Assembly (NCBI RefSeq): GCF_014205765.1
Contig: NZ_JACIIZ010000006.1
Span: forward strand, 1-64,000
Origin: Nitrospirillum iridis
GTDB taxonomy: Bacteria; Pseudomonadota; Alphaproteobacteria; Azospirillales; Azospirillaceae
Direction: 5' to 3'
DNA: 64,000 nucleotides
Positions 8,905 through 18,075 of this stretch are shown here, one piece after another. Under the pieces are notes generated by a model, which saw only the letters and a list, made by a program, of their open reading frames with translations, ran no database searches and was not told the DNA's origin. The position numbers were made by a program, and so were the translations under genes. How positions within the stretch are numbered: position 1 is the stretch's first letter; each line of letters opens with the position of its first letter.

Positions 8905-9972
8905 ATAAGCACCTATTCGTACAAGGACGCCGGTGTTGATATCGACGCGGGCAACGCCCTGGTCGAGGCGATCAAGCCCCTGGCCAAGTCCACCGCGCGC
9001 ACCGGCTCCGACGCTGGCCTGGGCGGCTTCGGCGCCCTGTTCGACCTGCGCGCCGCCGGCTTCACCGACCCGCTGCTGGTGTCCACCACCGACGGCGTCG
9101 GCACCAAGCTGAAGGTCGCCATCGACGCCAAGCGCCATGACACGGTCGGCATCGACCTGGTGGCCATGTGCGTCAACGACCTGGTGGTGCAGGGTGCCGA
9201 GCCCTTGCTGTTCCTGGATTATTTCGCGACCGGAAAGTTGGACGTGGCCGCCGGTCGCGCCATCGTCGCCGGCATCGCCGAGGGTTGCCGCCAGGCCGGC
9301 TGCGCCCTGGTGGGGGGTGAGACGGCCGAGATGCCGGGCATGTACGCCGACGGCGACTATGACCTGGCCGGCTTTTCCGTCGGCGCCGTGGAACGCAGCC
9401 AGGTGCTGACCGGCGCCGGTGTCGCCGCCGGCGACGTGGTGCTGGGCCTGGCGTCCAGCGGCGTGCATTCCAACGGCTATTCCCTGGTGCGCAAGCTGGT
9501 CTCCGTCTCCGGCCTGTCGTATGAGGACGCCGCCCCCTTCGCCCCGGGCAAGACCCTGGGTGAGGCGTTGCTGACCCCCACCCGCATCTATGTGAAGAGC
9601 ACGCTGGCCGCGGTGCGCGCCGGCCTGGTGAAGGCCATGGCCCACATCACCGGCGGTGGCCTGATCGAGAACATTCCCCGCGTGCTCCCCGATGGCCTGG
9701 GCGTCACGCTGGACGCCAACGCCTGGACCCTGCCGCCGGTGTTCCGCTGGCTGGCTGGCGTGGGCAACATCGCCGACCTGGAACTGGCCCGCACCTTCAA
9801 CTGCGGCATCGGCATGGCCGTGGTCGTCCCCGCCGACAAGGCGGACGAGGCGATATCCGTCCTGACCCAGGGGGGCGAGACCGTCACCCGCATCGGCCAG
9901 GTGGTGGCCGTGGGTCCGGAAGCCGCCCATCGCGTCACGGTGACGGGCACGGACAAGGCATGGCACGCCTGA
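8905..9972 (+). CDS. purM: Phosphoribosylformylglycinamidine cyclo-ligase
   Basis: AIR synthetase: closes the imidazole ring in purine synthesis (FGAM + ATP to AIR). Translation in the frame that ends at 9972 gives 355 residues beginning [20 protein letters not shown], which matches the PurM N-terminus, then [10 protein letters not shown] and [10 protein letters not shown]. The odd point is the start. An in-frame TAG lies at 8881 and there is no ATG, GTG or TTG until the GTG at 9079, which would remove ~58 conserved residues. The only sensible start is ATA at 8905, preceded by GAGGA at 8896-8900. So either initiation uses ATA or the sequence has an ATG-to-ATA change. The 3' end overlaps purN by 13 bases. 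Confidence 0.92.
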   Translation: MSTYSYKDAGVDIDAGNALVEAIKPLAKSTARTGSDAGLGGFGALFDLRAAGFTDPLLVSTTDGVGTKLKVAIDAKRHDTVGIDLVAMCVNDLVVQGAEPLLFLDYFATGKLDVAAGRAIVAGIAEGCRQAGCALVGGETAEMPGMYADGDYDLAGFSVGAVERSQVLTGAGVAAGDVVLGLASSGVHSNGYSLVRKLVSVSGLSYEDAAPFAPGKTLGEALLTPTRIYVKSTLAAVRAGLVKAMAHITGGGLIENIPRVLPDGLGVTLDANAWTLPPVFRWLAGVGNIADLELARTFNCGIGMAVVVPADKADEAISVLTQGGETVTRIGQVVAVGPEAAHRVTVTGTDKAWHA

Positions 9973-10637
9973 ACGACGGGGCGCCCGGCCGTAGGCTTAA
10001 GCTGGGCGTCCTGATCTCCGGCCGGGGCAGCAACCTGCAGGCCCTGCTGGACGCCGCCACCGTCCCGGATTTCCCGGCGGCGGTGGCGCTTGTCCTGTCC
10101 AACAAGGCGGATGCCGCCGGGCTGGAGCGGGCGCGCGCCGCCGGCATCCCGGCCCTGGCCCTGCCGCACAAGGACTATGCCGACAAGCCGGCCCATGAGC
10201 AGGCCATGACCCGCGCGCTGGAGGATGCCGGCGTGGAGCTGGTCTGCCTGGCCGGCTTCATGCGCCTGTTGTCGCCCTGGTTCGTGGACCATTGGCGTGA
10301 CCGGCTGATCAACATCCACCCGTCGCTGCTGCCGGCCTTCCCCGGCATCGACACCCATCAGCGTGCGCTGGACGCCGGCGTGCGCTTCCACGGCTGCACC
10401 GTGCACTATGTGCGCAGCGAAGTGGACAGCGGCCCCATCGTGGCCCAGGCGGCCGTGCCGGTGGCCCCGGACGACACCGCCGAGAGCCTGGCAGCCCGCG
10501 TGCTGGCGGCGGAGCATCAGATCTACCCGCTGGCTGTGCGCCTGATCGCGCAGGGCCAGGTGACGGTGGAGGGCGACCGCGCCCGGATGAGCGGCCCGCT
10601 GGTCCAGCCGGCCACGGCACTGAACCCCGCAGGCTAA
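9960..10637 (+). CDS. purN: Phosphoribosylglycinamide formyltransferase
   Basis: GAR transformylase, third step of purine synthesis, using 10-formyl-THF; 225 residues. Seen: [18 protein letters not shown] at the N-terminus (phosphate loop), [12 protein letters not shown], the catalytic Asn-His-Asp set in [20 protein letters not shown] with HGCTVHYV, and D-S-GPI ([15 protein letters not shown]). The start ATG at 9960 lies inside the last codons of purM (13-base overlap), indicating translational coupling. The C-terminal ~25 residues extend past the normal family end and look unstructured. Confidence 0.95.
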   Translation: MARLNDGAPGRRLKLGVLISGRGSNLQALLDAATVPDFPAAVALVLSNKADAAGLERARAAGIPALALPHKDYADKPAHEQAMTRALEDAGVELVCLAGFMRLLSPWFVDHWRDRLINIHPSLLPAFPGIDTHQRALDAGVRFHGCTVHYVRSEVDSGPIVAQAAVPVAPDDTAESLAARVLAAEHQIYPLAVRLIAQGQVTVEGDRARMSGPLVQPATALNPAG

Positions 10638-10639
10638 AA

Positions 10640-10680
10640 TGCGATCGGTTCACATGGAAACATCTGAACCGTGAATCGCA
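10640..10680. other. Interrupted inverted repeat after purN
   Basis: TGCGAT and GGTTC pair with GAACC and ATCGCA across a 41-base span, giving an interrupted stem-loop between the convergent purN and the next minus-strand gene. No T-run follows on either strand, so a Rho-independent terminator is possible but weak. Confidence 0.35.
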
Positions 10681-10695
10681 CGACGGAACAATAGC

Positions 10696-11046
10696 TCAGC
10701 CCGGCACGGCCGGCACCTCCTGCCGCAGGTCGGGTTCGTTGTGGATGAAGGTGAGGCTCAGCGCCGCCGTCACCTCGACATCCGGGTCGCGGGCCGTCTG
10801 TCCCCGATCCACCAGGCTTGCCCGGCTTTCGTCATCCAGGACCACCCCCGCCGCCGCCAGGGCAGCCCCCCAGCCGGCCAGGCTTCCGGCGGGAATGGTG
10901 AAGCGCAGCGTGATGGCGATGTTGGAAAACCGGGTGCTGTCGGCCAGCCAGCCGCCCGCATCCGTGATGGCATCGATGACCGCCGTGGTGGCTTGGTGAC
11001 GGTCCCGACGGGTCACGCCCGCCAGCATGAGAATTCGCGCCCTCAT
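10696..11046 (-). CDS. Small conserved-looking hypothetical protein
   Basis: A 116-residue soluble protein I do not recognise. It begins MRARILMLAGVTRRDRHQA and has alternating hydrophobic strands and helices (ATTAVIDAITDAGGWLAD, NIAITLRFTIP) that could form a small alpha/beta (ferredoxin-like) fold, but no motif is diagnostic. It has a proper ATG at 11046 and typical codon use. It stands alone between purN (convergent) and the marR-type gene (same strand, 74 bases upstream). No signal peptide or membrane segment. Confidence 0.5.
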   Translation of the reverse strand: MRARILMLAGVTRRDRHQATTAVIDAITDAGGWLADSTRFSNIAITLRFTIPAGSLAGWGAALAAAGVVLDDESRASLVDRGQTARDPDVEVTAALSLTFIHNEPDLRQEVPAVPG

Positions 11047-11120
11047 GGGCTTGCCTACCTTCGATGTTCAGGCGGTCGATGTTCAGGCGGTCCCCGACAA
11101 GCGGTCACGCCGGCCGGGGA

Positions 11121-11573
11121 TCAGCCGCCGCCCTCTTCCTTGACCCACACCTTGGCGTCATCCGCCAAGCGCCGCAACAGATGGGTCAGGGTGGCCTTTT
11201 CCTCTTCCGTCCAGTGGGCCAGCACCGACGCGTACATGCGGCTGCGTGCCTGGCCGATGGCATCGACCATGGCCTGGCCGGCGGGGGTCACCACCGCCTC
11301 GCGCACGCGGGCGTCGGTGTCCCCCGCCCGCCGACGCACCAGCCCCAGGCTTTCCAGCTTCGCCACCTGGCGGCTGACCGTGGAATGGTCCCGGCCGACC
11401 AGTTCCGCCAATTCCACGACGCCGATGGGTCCCCGCAGACCGACGCGCACCAGCAGGGGAAACAAGGCGCGGTCCAAGGACACGCCGGCCAGTTTCAGCA
11501 GGTGCTGATCAGGCTGGGGTCGGTTGACCACCCCCACCAAATCCATCAGCGCTTCATGCAGATCGTTCTTCAT
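11121..11573 (-). CDS. MarR family transcriptional regulator
   Basis: A 150-residue winged-helix repressor. The DNA-binding part is clear: VELAELVGRDHSTVSRQV as recognition helix, followed by KLESLGLVRRRAGDTDARVR with the conserved Asp-x-Arg of the wing (DTDAR). The C-terminal helix forms the dimer interface. I start it at MKNDLHEAL (11573) rather than 24 codons upstream, because the longer N-terminus would run through the operator-like repeats. It is divergent from the flavin hydroxylase and probably represses it until an aromatic ligand binds; this is inference from arrangement and the repeats at 11576-11676. Confidence 0.85.
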   Translation of the reverse strand: MKNDLHEALMDLVGVVNRPQPDQHLLKLAGVSLDRALFPLLVRVGLRGPIGVVELAELVGRDHSTVSRQVAKLESLGLVRRRAGDTDARVREAVVTPAGQAMVDAIGQARSRMYASVLAHWTEEEKATLTHLLRRLADDAKVWVKEEGGG

Positions 11574-11575
11574 GC

Positions 11576-11588
11576 GTGCATTATGCAC
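11576..11588. promoter_or_regulatory. MarR operator-like palindrome 1
   Basis: A perfect 13-base palindrome, GTGCAT-T-ATGCAC, starting three bases upstream of the marR-type ATG. It is the best copy of three related repeats in this intergenic region. Confidence 0.6.
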
Positions 11589-11623
11589 ATTTTCCTTGCT
11601 GCCCGTCCAGTCTGCGGATATAT

Positions 11624-11636
11624 GTGCATTATACAC
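11624..11636. promoter_or_regulatory. MarR operator-like palindrome 2
   Basis: GTGCAT-T-ATACAC, the same palindrome with one mismatch. Its centre is 48 bases from copy 1. Confidence 0.55.
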
Positions 11637-11663
11637 GGATATCACGTCCGCTCGTCAAAATAT

Positions 11664-11676
11664 GTGCATCGCGCAC
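11664..11676. promoter_or_regulatory. MarR operator-like palindrome 3
   Basis: GTGCAT-C-GCGCAC, the same left half with two mismatches on the right; TGTGC/GCACA at 11663-11677 pair perfectly. Its centre is 40 bases from copy 2 and it lies just ahead of the hydroxylase start. Confidence 0.5.
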
Positions 11677-11693
11677 ACATCAAGGAAGAAGCC

Positions 11694-13196
11694 ATGGACC
11701 GTTTCGACACTGACATCCTGATCGTGGGCGCCGGCGCCGCCGGCCTCACCCTGGCGCTGGACCTGGCACGGCGGGGCGTCGATTTCCAACTGGTGGAAAA
11801 GAACCTCAGTCCCTTCCCCGGCTCCCGCGGCAAGGGACTGCAACCCCGCAGCCTGGAGGTGTTCGAGGATCTGGGCGTGCTCGCCGACCTACAGGCCGTG
11901 GGTGGCCCCTACCCCACCGTCGTGACCTATGACGGCGCGCAAGCGGTCCGCACCCAGGTGCATGACGCCGTGGCACCCACCCCGGCGGAGCCTTACGGGA
12001 GTCCGCTGATGGTGCCCCAGTTCCAGACCGAAGCCGTGCTGCGCCGCCATCTGGCGGTCCTGGGCCACACCCCGGCCTTCGCCTCCGAACTGGTGGCCTT
12101 TGACCAGGATGCCGACGGCGTCACCGCGCGCCTACGTACCACCGAGGGGGAAGCCACCGTGCGCGCCCGCTATCTGATAGGCACCGACGGCGGCCGCAGC
12201 TTCGTCCGCCACGCGCTGGACATCGGCTTTCCCGGCGAGACGCAGCCCTTCCGCGCCATTATCGGCGACATGCCCATCGCCGGGCTGGACTTCGGCGCCT
12301 GGCACCGCTGGTACACACCCGACGCCCTGTTGGCGCTCTGCCCGCTGGCCGGCACCACCCTGTTCCAGGTGGTGGCCCAGGTCACCGACGAGGTGACACC
12401 CACCCTGGATTTGGTGCAAGACATCGTCCGCACCCGCAGCGGCCGGGACGATCTGGTGGTGGGGGAACCCACCTGGCTGTCCACCCTGCGCGTCAACTTG
12501 CGCCTGGCCGACCGCTACCGCGTGGGTCGTGTCTTCATCGCCGGCGACGCCGCCCATGTGCATCCGCCCACCGGCGGCCAGGGCCTGAACACCAGCGTAC
12601 AGGATGCCTATAATCTGGGCTGGAAGCTGGCCGCCGTGCTGAAAGGCGCGCCCGACAGCCTGTTGGACAGCTACGAGGCCGAGCGCCGCCCCATCGCCGC
12701 CCATGTCCTGGGCCTCAGCGGCCGGCTGCTGGGCCAGGTCGGCCAGCCGGAGGGGATGCGCCGGGGCCGGGAGATGCGGGAACTGGACCTGACCTACCGC
12801 GGCGGCCCCCTGGCGCCGGACACCCCTGCGCGGCCTGGCCGCGTGCAGGCCGGCGACCGCGCGCCCGACGCCCCTTGCCGGGCGCGGAACGGCACCTCCA
12901 CCCGGCTGTTCAAGGCGTATCAGGGCCCACACTTCACCCTGCTGGGCTATGGCGCGGCAGTGGCGGACGTAGCGGCCGGCCTGCCCGGCGTGACGGCCCT
13001 CTCGGTCGCGCCGCAGGGCGGCGGCGAAGACGCGGATCTGGTGGACGACTCCGGCCACATCCGCGACGCCTACGATATCGCCCCCGGCACGCTGCTGCTG
13101 GTTCGGCCGGACGGCTACGTCGGCGCGCTGACCGACGACCCCGCCGCCCTACGCGACACCCTGAGCCGCTGGCTGGGCGTCACAACCAAGGCGTGA
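11694..13196 (+). CDS. FAD-dependent aromatic hydroxylase (PheA/TfdB family)
   Basis: A 500-residue group A flavoprotein monooxygenase that hydroxylates an aromatic ring using NAD(P)H and O2. Seen: the N-terminal dinucleotide fold DILIVGAGAAGLTLALDLAR, the DG motif (YLIGTDGGRSFVRHAL) at about residues 159-174, and the second FAD motif GDAAHVHPPTGGQGLNTSVQ at about residues 283-302. A C-terminal thioredoxin-like domain from ~residue 390 is typical of the phenol hydroxylase branch. The start is ATG 11694, just beyond the third operator-like repeat. The divergent MarR regulator suggests induction by an aromatic compound. The substrate cannot be named. Confidence 0.88.
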   Translation: MDRFDTDILIVGAGAAGLTLALDLARRGVDFQLVEKNLSPFPGSRGKGLQPRSLEVFEDLGVLADLQAVGGPYPTVVTYDGAQAVRTQVHDAVAPTPAEPYGSPLMVPQFQTEAVLRRHLAVLGHTPAFASELVAFDQDADGVTARLRTTEGEATVRARYLIGTDGGRSFVRHALDIGFPGETQPFRAIIGDMPIAGLDFGAWHRWYTPDALLALCPLAGTTLFQVVAQVTDEVTPTLDLVQDIVRTRSGRDDLVVGEPTWLSTLRVNLRLADRYRVGRVFIAGDAAHVHPPTGGQGLNTSVQDAYNLGWKLAAVLKGAPDSLLDSYEAERRPIAAHVLGLSGRLLGQVGQPEGMRRGREMRELDLTYRGGPLAPDTPARPGRVQAGDRAPDAPCRARNGTSTRLFKAYQGPHFTLLGYGAAVADVAAGLPGVTALSVAPQGGGEDADLVDDSGHIRDAYDIAPGTLLLVRPDGYVGALTDDPAALRDTLSRWLGVTTKA

Positions 13197-13296
13197 CCTG
13201 AACCGTTCGCCGGACAACGCGGCCCCTTGCCAGCGGACGGGTTTGTGCATAAACCAGAGGAAACGGGTTTGGTCTCGGCATAAGGGAGGGCTTGAT

Positions 13297-13524
13297 ATGG
13301 CCAGTGCTCACGGCGGTGCGGTCGCGGTCAGCGACGTTGTGGTCAAGGAACATGCCGAGGGCTGGCATGCGTTCACCCGCTTCGTGACGGCGGGCATCAT
13401 CGCCGTCGTCCTCCTGCTGCTGATGTTCCTGGCGCACTTCGCGCTGGGCTGGGGCTTCTCCATGTTCCTGATGATCGTCGGCGACATCATCCTGGTCCTG
13501 GCCCTGCTGCTGGGCAAGGTGTAG
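13297..13524 (+). CDS. aa3-type cytochrome c oxidase subunit IV
   Basis: A 75-residue single-pass protein resembling the bacterial aa3 oxidase subunit IV family. A short hydrophilic N-terminus ends in EHAEGWHAFTRFVTAG, close to the family's conserved H-x-x-x-(W)-x-x-F motif. It is followed by a long hydrophobic stretch with a short Gly break (IIAVVLLLLMFLAHFAL, then MFLMIVGDIILVLALLLG), so one or two membrane helices. The start ATG 13297 follows GGGAGGG. It is a lone gene; the catalytic cox genes are not in the window. The family call rests on a short sequence. Confidence 0.65.
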   Translation: MASAHGGAVAVSDVVVKEHAEGWHAFTRFVTAGIIAVVLLLLMFLAHFALGWGFSMFLMIVGDIILVLALLLGKV

Positions 13525-13548
13525 CCCCCCCCTTGCAAGCATCCTGAT

Positions 13549-13567
13549 CCCGCCGACGGACGGCGGG
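13549..13567 (+). terminator. Possible terminator hairpin after the oxidase subunit
   Basis: CCCGCCG and CGGCGGG form a perfect 7-pair stem with a 5-base loop, 25 bases after the stop codon. No T-run follows, so it is only a weak candidate. Confidence 0.35.
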
Positions 13568-13662
13568 CCTTCACGCCGGTTCCCATCGGCGCTTTCCGTA
13601 ATTCGTGCGTCACGAACCCCCGGAAGGCGCCGACGTGTTTTCAGCCCTTGAGAGCCACGGCC

Positions 13663-14013
13663 TCAGTACACCGTTTCCCCCGGCGGCACGGCCGACCAGG
13701 GGGTCAGCACGATGACGTTACCCTCGGCATTGCGGGCGCCCAGGATCAGGACTTCCGATTGGAAGCCGGCGATGTTGCGAGCGGGGAAGTTGCAGACGCA
13801 GACCACCTGGGCCCCCACCAGATCATCGGGCGCATAGTGGGTGATCTGGGCGCTGGACCATTTGACACCCAGCTCGCCCAGGTCGACCGCCACCTTGTAG
13901 GACGGGTTGCGCGCCTTGGGAAAGGGCTGCACCTCCACCACCCGGCCGACGCGAATGTCCAGGTTCAGGAAATTCGCCACCTCTGCTGGTGGTTTCAGGG
14001 GGGCGACCGCCAT
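13663..14013 (-). CDS. csaA: CsaA-type tRNA-binding protein/chaperone
   Basis: A 116-residue OB-fold protein of the tRNA-binding (EMAP-like) family, as in Bacillus CsaA and the C-terminus of methionyl-tRNA synthetase. Signature segments: LDIRVGRVVEVQPFPKARNP, YKVAVDLGELG, SSAQIT, GAQVVCVCNFPARNIAGFQS and VLILGA. The last two are the conserved core. CsaA has been linked to protein export in Bacillus and Agrobacterium. The start at 14013 (MAVAPLKPP) gives the normal family length. It stands 115 bases after the end of the NCS1 permease on the same strand. Confidence 0.85.
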   Translation of the reverse strand: MAVAPLKPPAEVANFLNLDIRVGRVVEVQPFPKARNPSYKVAVDLGELGVKWSSAQITHYAPDDLVGAQVVCVCNFPARNIAGFQSEVLILGARNAEGNVIVLTPWSAVPPGETVY

Positions 14014-14129
14014 CGTCTTCTCCTCGCGCCAGGTCATGCACAGGGCGCGGAGTATGGCAGGGGCCGTCCTGGCGGTCTTGGCCCAGGCTGCCGAATCCTG
14101 GGCCAAGACTCCCATTGATCACAGGACCA

Positions 14130-15590
14130 TCAGGCCGGCCGGCGCATCAGCGCCGCATAGACGGCGGTGGCGATGAACAGGCCGGTGAACCAGGCATAGC
14201 TGTAAATGGCCTGGAAAAAGGCCGGCACACCGCCGAACGTGGCGGGGAAGGCCGCGTGCAGGAAGCCTGGGATGTTGGGCAGCACGGCGGCGGCGAAGGC
14301 CAGCAGCGCCGTCAGGTTCCAGCCGCCGTTGTAGGCGTAGGGTCCGTTGAGGTCGAACAGCCCCTCCAGGCTCAGCTTCGCCCGCCGCACCAGCCAGTAG
14401 TCGGCCAGCATGATGCCCAGCAGCGGCCCCAGCAGGGCGCCATAGCCCAGCAGCCAGGTGAAGATATAGCCCTGGGTGCTCTCGATCAGCTTCCACGGCA
14501 TCATGATGACACCGATGGCGGCGGTGATGTAGCCGCCACGGCTGAAGTTCACCGCGCGGGGGAAGATGGCGGCGAAATCATAGGCGGGGCCCACGGTATT
14601 GGCCGCCAGGTTCACACACAGCGTGTCGATGACGATGATGGCGAGGCCGATGGCCACCGCGATGCCCTCCATCCGGCCCGCCAGGTCCACCGGATCCCAG
14701 ATGGCCTTGCCATAGACGGTGATGGTGGCCGAGGTCACCGCCACGCTGATGAAGGCCAGGCCCGCCATGGGCAGGGGCAGGCCCAGCGCCTGGCCCTGGT
14801 ACTGGTCCTTCTGGCTGCGGGCGAAGCGGGTGAAGTCCGGGATGTTGATGGCCAGGGTGGACCAGTAGCCCACCATGGCGGTCAGGCCCGGCAGGAAGGC
14901 CACCCAGAACCCACCCTCCTTGGCGCCACCGGGGCCGAACTGCGATTGCGCGGACAGCAACGTGCCCCAGCCGCCGGCTTTGTCATAGGCCCACCACAGC
15001 AAGGCCAGGACGATCAGGATCTTCAGGGGCGCCGTCACCGTCTCCACCCAGCGGATGGAGTCGGGGCCCTTGGCGATGAAATAAAGGTGCAGCGCCCAGA
15101 AGATCATGAAGCAGACCAGCTGGCCGGCATTGATGCCGATCCAGCCCAGCCTGGCCCCCTCCAGCGCGCCGGCGGTCAGTATGTTGCCGATGGCGTAGAT
15201 GGCGCTACCGCCGACCCAGCATTGGATGCCGAACCAACCGCAGGCGATCAGCGCGCGCAGCAAGGCCGGCAGCTTGTTGCCGCGCACCCCGAAGGAGGAG
15301 CGAACGATGACGGCGAAGGGCACGCCATACTTGGCGCCGGAATGCCCCACCAGCAGCATGGGCACCAGCACGATCAGGTTGCCCAGCAGCACGGTGCCCA
15401 CCGCCTGCCACGCCGACATACCCTGCTCGATGAGGCCCGACGCCAGCATGTAGGACGGGATGCACATCACCATGCCCACCCACAGCGCCGCGAAATGCAC
15501 CCAGCGCCAGGTACGGTGGGCCGCGTCCACCGGCGCCAGATCCGCGTTCCAGATTTCCGACGCCGTGTCGACGCCGCTGCCCGTACCCAT
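14130..15590 (-). CDS. NCS1 family nucleobase/hydantoin permease
   Basis: A 486-residue inner-membrane symporter of the nucleobase:cation symporter-1 family with about 12 hydrophobic segments. Seen: the N-terminal NADLAPVDAAHRTWRWVHF, typical of NCS1 proteins before the first helix, plus GKYGVPFAVIVRSSFGVRG (TM3 region) and FGIQCWVGGSAIY. These fit transporters for uracil, allantoin or hydantoins. Being next to dihydropyrimidinase, it probably imports the pyrimidine or dihydropyrimidine the cluster degrades. It is the last gene of the minus-strand cluster, 105 bases behind hydA. That gap includes an AT-rich stretch that could hold its own promoter. Confidence 0.85.
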   Translation of the reverse strand: MGTGSGVDTASEIWNADLAPVDAAHRTWRWVHFAALWVGMVMCIPSYMLASGLIEQGMSAWQAVGTVLLGNLIVLVPMLLVGHSGAKYGVPFAVIVRSSFGVRGNKLPALLRALIACGWFGIQCWVGGSAIYAIGNILTAGALEGARLGWIGINAGQLVCFMIFWALHLYFIAKGPDSIRWVETVTAPLKILIVLALLWWAYDKAGGWGTLLSAQSQFGPGGAKEGGFWVAFLPGLTAMVGYWSTLAINIPDFTRFARSQKDQYQGQALGLPLPMAGLAFISVAVTSATITVYGKAIWDPVDLAGRMEGIAVAIGLAIIVIDTLCVNLAANTVGPAYDFAAIFPRAVNFSRGGYITAAIGVIMMPWKLIESTQGYIFTWLLGYGALLGPLLGIMLADYWLVRRAKLSLEGLFDLNGPYAYNGGWNLTALLAFAAAVLPNIPGFLHAAFPATFGGVPAFFQAIYSYAWFTGLFIATAVYAALMRRPA

Positions 15591-15695
15591 TCTTGCCCCC
15601 AGTCCAACCTTATGGTTGCTTATACCCCTGGCGACGCCGTCCCCGTTTTCGCTTTTTATTATGTGCGCAAATTATTCTGTACGCGAAATGGCGTC

Positions 15696-17177
<1,482 letters not shown>

Positions 17178-17216
17178 TCAGTACGCCCTCTGCCAGTACG
17201 CCCTCAGGCGCCGGGC

Positions 17217-17327
17217 GCCGCCATCCGGCGGCTTGGATTCCTCATTTTCCAGTCCGCTACGCTCCCCGGAAAACTCCGGCGGACGCGATCGCGTCCTACA
17301 ACGGCATGAGCCAAGGCTCACGCCGTT
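17217..17327. repeat. Cluster of four inverted repeats (REP-like)
   Basis: The gap between rutR and hydA is almost filled by consecutive palindromes: GCCGCC/GGCGGC with a 4-base loop (17217-17232); TTTTCC/GGAAAA (17245-17273); a perfect 16-base palindrome GGACGCGATCGCGTCC (17281-17296); and a 13-pair arm with one mismatch (17300-17327). Such tandem palindromes resemble extragenic REP/BIME elements. They could also terminate rutR or protect mRNA ends. A 12-base direct repeat (CAGTACGCCCTC) lies beside them near hydA. Confidence 0.55.
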
Positions 17328-17335
17328 GACATATC

Positions 17336-18034
17336 TCAGGTGCTCGGCAGGGACAGCCCCGCCCCGCGCAGGATGAAGCGCACGACCTCGGCCGTGATGG
17401 TGTCGAAGTCGCGGCGGGTCAACTTTTTGCGCCCCAGCACGGCACGGACCTGGGCGTCGAAGTCGGCGTAATGCTGCGTCACCGCCCAGATGAAAAAGAA
17501 GAAGTGCCGGGTGTCCACCGGCGCCATGCGGCCTTCCGCGATCCAGCCGTCCAGCACCGCCGCCTTCTCGTCCACCAGGCTCTTCAGATCGGCGGTCAGG
17601 AAGCCCCAGATCTCCTCGGCGCCATGGATGATCTCACCGGCGAAGACCTTGGACACCACCGGCCGGTCACGCGTCGCCCGCATCTTGGCGCGGATATAGC
17701 CCGCCAGCGCCTGGGCCGGGTCACTGTCCGGCGTGACATGGGCCAGCGGGTCCAGCCACTGCTTCAGGATGTCGGCCAGCACAGCGCGATAGAGGTCACG
17801 CTTGGTGCTGAAATAATAGTGCACATTGGCCTTGGGCAGCCCCGCCCGCAGCGCGATGGCCGCCGTGGTGGCACCGCCATAGCCTTGCTCCGCGAACACC
17901 TGCTCCGCCGCCGTCAGGATGCGCCGCAGATTCTCCCGCCGAATTCCACCCTCCGGCGCCGCGGCCGCCACGTCCGCCCGTACCGTCCCACCCGCTTTTT
18001 CCTTCCGGGGAACGCCCCCTGACGCTTGCGCCAT
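17336..18034 (-). CDS. rutR: RutR-like TetR family regulator
   Basis: A 232-residue TetR-type repressor. The helix-turn-helix is at about residues 50-80 (AIALRAGLPKANVHYYFSTK). The ligand domain carries the RutR hallmark FFFFIWAVTQHYADFDAQVR near residues 178-197, which in E. coli RutR surrounds the bound uracil. RutR senses uracil/thymine and controls pyrimidine use. Embedded in the pyrimidine reduction genes and with a RutR box upstream of the cluster (23597-23612), the assignment is strong. The start at 18034 (MAQASGG) avoids a longer form reaching toward the carbamoylase. A Gly/Ala-rich leader of ~35 residues precedes the DNA-binding domain. Confidence 0.88.
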   Translation of the reverse strand: MAQASGGVPRKEKAGGTVRADVAAAAPEGGIRRENLRRILTAAEQVFAEQGYGGATTAAIALRAGLPKANVHYYFSTKRDLYRAVLADILKQWLDPLAHVTPDSDPAQALAGYIRAKMRATRDRPVVSKVFAGEIIHGAEEIWGFLTADLKSLVDEKAAVLDGWIAEGRMAPVDTRHFFFFIWAVTQHYADFDAQVRAVLGRKKLTRRDFDTITAEVVRFILRGAGLSLPST

Positions 18035-18075
18035 GTGTACTCCCAACACCCGTACCGTTTTAGTCGGAACGCGGG

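Noticed and set aside
9079-9972. Short purM starting at GTG 9079
   Set aside because: Would lose ~58 conserved residues that are encoded in frame upstream.
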